From contig JAEZEJ010000023.1 of NCBI GenBank assembly GCA_023417775.1, positions 1 through 28,722 on the forward strand: a stretch of 28,722 nucleotides of DNA. Reading direction: 5' to 3'. The stretch comes from Actinomycetes bacterium. GTDB taxonomy: Bacteria; Actinomycetota; Actinomycetes; Propionibacteriales; Nocardioidaceae. Position numbers and translations under genes: made by a program. This document shows positions 24,731 through 28,722 of this stretch, piece by piece. Positions within the stretch are counted from its first letter, which is position 1. Each line of letters starts with the position of its first letter. Under the pieces are notes generated by a model. That model did no database searches. It was not told the origin of the DNA and saw nothing but the letters and a program-made list of their open reading frames with translations.

Positions 24731-25234
24731 ATGACGATCGCCCCCACCCTCGACGATCTCGATGATCTCGGCGTGCTGCTGCGCCTGGAGGTGCCGCCGG
24801 AGTTCGAGGATCTAAACGGCCACGTCAACGTCCGCCATCACTACGCGATGCACATGGAGGGCGTGGAGAAGGCCTTCGTCGAGCAGCTGGGGGTCGACGA
24901 GGCGCGCGCCGCACTCGGCGACGGCACCTTCAGCCTCACCCATCACATCGTCTTCCATTCCGAGATCCTGATCGGCCACGAGGTCTCGGTGCACCTGCGC
25001 CTGCTCGATCGCTCCGACAAGATCATCCACGCGATGACGATCCTCGCCAACCGCACGACAGGCCGTGTGGCGAGCACCATCGAGTTCATCGAGGCCCATG
25101 TGGATCTCACGGCGCGCCGGGTCACGCTGATGGGCGAGGACCTCGCCTCCGCCCTGGACGACCTGATCGACCGGCACCGGGGGCTGACCTGGGACCTGCC
25201 GCTCAGCCAGCCGCTCGGCGTGCGGGGAGGCTGA
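24731..25234 (+). CDS. Hotdog-fold acyl-CoA thioesterase
   Basis: Predicted cytosolic hydrolase of acyl-CoA thioesters, 167 residues. The 4HBT-type signature FEDLNGHVNVRHHYAMHMEG lies at about 25-45, with the conserved Asp-xx-GHVN just after the N terminus. LTHHIVFHSEILIGHEVSVHLRLLD and HAMTILANRTTGRVASTIEF form the expected hotdog strands. ATG 24731 has AGGAG seven bases upstream. It has its own promoter and follows TetR-2 on the same strand by 85 bases. Next to a CoA-ligase/carboxylase operon it could release free acid or CoA from a pathway intermediate. Substrate is unknown. Confidence 0.82.
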   Translation: MTIAPTLDDLDDLGVLLRLEVPPEFEDLNGHVNVRHHYAMHMEGVEKAFVEQLGVDEARAALGDGTFSLTHHIVFHSEILIGHEVSVHLRLLDRSDKIIHAMTILANRTTGRVASTIEFIEAHVDLTARRVTLMGEDLASALDDLIDRHRGLTWDLPLSQPLGVRGG

Positions 25235-25249
25235 GGGCACCGGAGATGA

Positions 25250-25287
25250 CAGCGCCCCCGCCGCCACGGAGGACGACAGGGGCGCTG
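25250..25287. terminator. Bidirectional terminator between thioesterase and yceI genes
   Basis: CAGCGCCCC (25250-25258) pairs perfectly with GGGGCGCTG (25279-25287) around a 20-base loop, in the 66-base gap between two convergent stop codons. It can serve both strands. Confidence 0.65.
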
Positions 25288-25300
25288 GAGCGGGAGAGGC

Positions 25301-25849
25301 TCAGGCCTCGGCGGGCTGGAGGACCGCCTCGGCCACGATCTGCAGGATGATCTTGTCGCCGATCATCACCTTGTCGCCCTCGAGGGGGATGTTGAAGTCG
25401 ATGCCGAACTCCTTGCGACTGATCTCGCCCTTGGCCTCGACACCCACGCGCGTGCCGCCCCACGGGTCGCCGCCCTCGCCGAGGAACTCCACCGCGAGCT
25501 CGACCGGCTTGCTCACGCCCTTGATCGTGAGGTCGCCGGTGACGACGAACTCGTCATCGCTCTTCTGCTGCACGCCGGTGCTCACGAAGGTCATGGACGG
25601 GTAGCTCTCGACCTCGAAGAAGTCGGCCGAGCGCAGGTGCGCGTCACGGTCGGCGGTACCGGTGTTGATCGAGCTCAGGTCGACCGAGACCTCCACCCGC
25701 GAGGCGGTGACGTCGGGCGCGGTGACCAACGTGCCGTCGAAGGTGTCGAACTTGCCGCGGACCTTGCTCATGATGTGTCGGACCTGGAAACCGATCTCGG
25801 TGTGGGTCGGGTCGAGCTTCCAGGTGCCGGGGGTGACGGTGCTGGTCAT
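25301..25849 (-). CDS. YceI-like polyisoprenoid-binding family protein
   Basis: Lipocalin-like beta-barrel protein of 182 residues without a visible signal peptide. WKLDPTHTEIGFQVRHIMSKVRGKFDTFDG is the family N-terminal signature. SSINTGTADRDAHLRSADFFEVESYPSMTFVS is the second hallmark, and DLTIKGVSKPVELAVEF the third. YceI proteins bind polyisoprenoid or fatty-acyl lipids; the physiological role here is not known. Start ATG 25849 is preceded by AAGGAG, the best ribosome site in the window. Divergent from marR with about 107 bases between starts, so MarR control is likely. Confidence 0.92.
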   Translation of the reverse strand: MTSTVTPGTWKLDPTHTEIGFQVRHIMSKVRGKFDTFDGTLVTAPDVTASRVEVSVDLSSINTGTADRDAHLRSADFFEVESYPSMTFVSTGVQQKSDDEFVVTGDLTIKGVSKPVELAVEFLGEGGDPWGGTRVGVEAKGEISRKEFGIDFNIPLEGDKVMIGDKIILQIVAEAVLQPAEA

Positions 25850-25909
25850 GGTGTCTCCTTGCGAACGAGAAATCCGGGAGCCGAAGTGGCTACGAGTGAC
25901 ACAGTACCC

Positions 25910-25949
25910 ACTAGTTTAACTTTCAATCAAGTGCTGCTTGCCGTAAAGT
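25910..25949. promoter_or_regulatory. yceI/marR divergent promoter with palindromic, AT-rich core
   Basis: 25910-25932 is an imperfect palindrome starting ACTAGTTTAACT, including the perfect AGTTTAACT core, and is a plausible MarR site. TAAAGT (25944-25949) fits a -10 box for marR and ends 7 bases before its ATG, suggesting a leaderless marR message, the same geometry as fas. Confidence 0.45.
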
Positions 25950-25956
25950 GGGTCAC

Positions 25957-26460
25957 ATGAGCGAGTCCCCCCGCCTTGAGCTCGACCTGGCCGAGGTCAA
26001 CGACACCCCCTGGCTGTCCAGCCAGCAGCAGGAGATCTGGCGTGCCTTCCTCGGCGGCTCCACCGTGCTGATGGATCAGCTGGATCGCGACCTGCGCCGT
26101 GAGCACTCACTCTCGATGTCCGAGTACGAGATCCTCGTCCGCCTGTCCGAGGCCCCGGGACGGTCCATCCGCATGGCCGAGCTGGCCGCTCTGGTGGCGC
26201 ACTCGCGCAGCCGCATCACCCACACGATCTCCCGCCTGGAGAAGGCCGGGATCGTCACCCGCGATCAGTGCAGCACCGACGGACGTGGGGTCACCGCCGC
26301 CCTGACCGACCACGGATTCGGGGTGCTGGCCGATGCCGCGCACACCCATGTGCGGGGCGTCCACACCTACCTCCTCGACAACTCCACGCCCGAGGAGTTC
26401 GCCGCCCTCGGCCGGATCATGGGGCGCATCAGCGACCAGCTCGGCGGCCGGACCTTCTGA
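25957..26460 (+). CDS. MarR-family transcriptional regulator
   Basis: Winged-helix regulator of 167 residues. The DNA-binding core runs from LSMSEYEILVRLSEAPGR through MAELAALVAHSRSRITHTISRLEKAGIVTRDQCSTDGRG (recognition helix and wing), followed by ALTDHGFGVLADAAHTHVRGV and a C-terminal dimerisation helix. ATG 25957 was chosen because family similarity begins after it and a -10 box lies 7 bases upstream; a GTG at 25948 would add only three residues. Divergent from yceI, which it probably represses. The inducer is unknown. Confidence 0.92.
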   Translation: MSESPRLELDLAEVNDTPWLSSQQQEIWRAFLGGSTVLMDQLDRDLRREHSLSMSEYEILVRLSEAPGRSIRMAELAALVAHSRSRITHTISRLEKAGIVTRDQCSTDGRGVTAALTDHGFGVLADAAHTHVRGVHTYLLDNSTPEEFAALGRIMGRISDQLGGRTF

Positions 26461-26474
26461 TCGATCGCACGCAC

Positions 26475-26564
26475 CGGCAGCGGGTCGACCCTTCGTCCTG
26501 GTAGCGGTAGCTGGTCGACCTTTCGCTCCCGGTGGAGGTAGTCCGTCAACCCCGTCGGCACCGG
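26475..26564. repeat. Short tandem repeats between marR and the DUF1810 gene
   Basis: The 172-base convergent gap holds about 30-bp repeats. CGGCAGCGGGTCGACCCTTC (26475-26494) and CGGTAGCTGGTCGACCTTTC (26505-26524) agree at 17 of 20 bases. A degenerate third copy (GGTAGTCCGTCAACC) begins near 26537. CCGGTG (26529-26534) and CACCGG (26559-26564) are inverted. The GTCGACC/GTCAACC core recalls the loops of the elements at 9281-9437 and 13447-13581, so this may be a diverged member. A small stem (GGTGG/CCACC, 26600-26614) may act as terminator. Confidence 0.45.
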
Positions 26565-26632
26565 ATGACCTTGATGGCCTACCCCCGCTCGGGTGGTGTG
26601 GTGGGCGATCCACCGCCGCCTGGCCGGCCTGA

Positions 26633-27049
26633 TCACTCCAGCAGGGCGCGGGTCCGGTCGTCGCGCTCGCCGGCATATAGCCGGTCGAGGACGACCGCGA
26701 ACAGCGGTTCGGCCGGATCGGCCAGTTCGAAGAGGGTCATGCTGGAGCGCAGCTTCATCGCATCGACCCCGCCCAGCAGCGCGACGGGATCGGCACCGGT
26801 GTCCGCCGCGACACCGGTGGCCTCCACGAGCCGCGGGCCGAGCACGGGATGGGCGAGATACTCGCGGGCCTCGTCCAGCGAGGCGATGCCGTATCGCTGC
26901 GCCATCGGGCTCGATCCCAGCCCCAGCAGCTGCGGGAAGACGAACCACATCCAGTGCGTGCTCTTGCGTCCGGCACGCAACTCCGCGAGAGCACGCTCGT
27001 AGGTGCCGTCGGTGTCCTGGGCCTCGACGAAGCGGGACAGCTCCTCCAT
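26633..27049 (-). CDS. DUF1810 family protein
   Basis: Small soluble protein of 138 residues. LSRFVEAQDTDGTYERALAELRAGRKSTHWMWFVFPQLLGLGSSPMAQRYGI is the hallmark of DUF1810, with KxxHWMWFxFPQ near residues 29-40; EAREYLAHPVLGPRLVE and GGVDAMKLRSSMTLFE follow. The biochemical role of the family is not established to my knowledge, so none is assigned. Length is normal. ATG 27049 is the first codon consistent with the family start; no clear Shine-Dalgarno precedes it. It lies 61 bases after the ettA stop on the same strand and may be transcribed with ettA. Confidence 0.85.
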   Translation of the reverse strand: MEELSRFVEAQDTDGTYERALAELRAGRKSTHWMWFVFPQLLGLGSSPMAQRYGIASLDEAREYLAHPVLGPRLVEATGVAADTGADPVALLGGVDAMKLRSSMTLFELADPAEPLFAVVLDRLYAGERDDRTRALLE

Positions 27050-27110
27050 GGGTCCATGATCGAACCCCGCCCACGGTTCCGCATCCCACCGCCCGGCGGG
27101 GAGCGAGCGA

Positions 27111-28722
<1,612 letters not shown>

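Noticed and set aside
27072..27110. Possible terminator between ettA and the DUF1810 gene (CCGCC/GGCGG)
   Set aside because: Five-bp arms with a one-base loop cannot form a stable stem; no better structure seen.

Overview
The window is GC-rich actinobacterial DNA. It encodes a single-chain type I fatty acid synthase of about 3015 residues with acpS directly downstream. This pairing, with a TB7.3-like biotinyl carrier elsewhere in the window, points to a mycolic-acid bacterium (Mycobacteriales/Corynebacteriales, for example a Gordonia-, Dietzia- or Tsukamurella-like genus). The genus cannot be fixed from the sequence alone. No tRNA, rRNA, CRISPR array, insertion sequence or prophage is visible.

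Layout: (1) 1-9196, minus strand: fas followed by the 5' part of acpS, with a compact fas promoter that carries tandem palindromes. (2) 9197-9562: a gene-free stretch with the fas regulatory sites, alternating short hairpin repeats and a strong terminator. (3) 9563-12713, minus: a beta-oxidation-like operon of acyl-CoA dehydrogenase, thiolase and short-chain dehydrogenase, divergent from a TetR gene (12782-13384, plus). (4) 13622-23827, minus: a nine-gene block. A 70-residue biotinyl carrier comes first, then tightly coupled genes for an acyl-CoA carboxyltransferase, an AMP-forming acyl-CoA ligase, a complete oligopeptide-type ABC importer (lipoprotein, two ATPases, two permeases) and a stand-alone biotin carboxylase. 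(5) 23974-25234, plus: a second TetR gene and a hotdog acyl-CoA thioesterase. (6) 25301-26460: a divergent yceI/marR pair. (7) 26633-28722, minus: a DUF1810 protein and ettA, whose 5' end is cut by the window edge.

How the genes may work together: the block in (4) reads as an import, CoA-activation and carboxylation route. The three parts of one biotin-dependent carboxylase sit at its two ends, with the importer and ligase between them. A 16-bp operator of form CTAAGC-N4-GCTTAG occurs three times: between the acyl-CoA dehydrogenase and TetR-1 genes, upstream of the carboxyltransferase, and between the biotinyl carrier and TetR-2 genes. The two TetR proteins share nearly the same recognition-helix sequence. 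I infer one TetR-controlled catabolic regulon covering regions 3, 4 and possibly 5, with a CRP/GlxR-like site adding global control. The substrate is unknown.

A second unexplained signal is a family of about 20-bp intergenic elements (5-bp arm, 10-base loop, 5-bp arm). They are arranged forward-reverse-forward-reverse with nearly the same spacing in two separate intergenic regions, and resemble BIME/REP-type mosaics.
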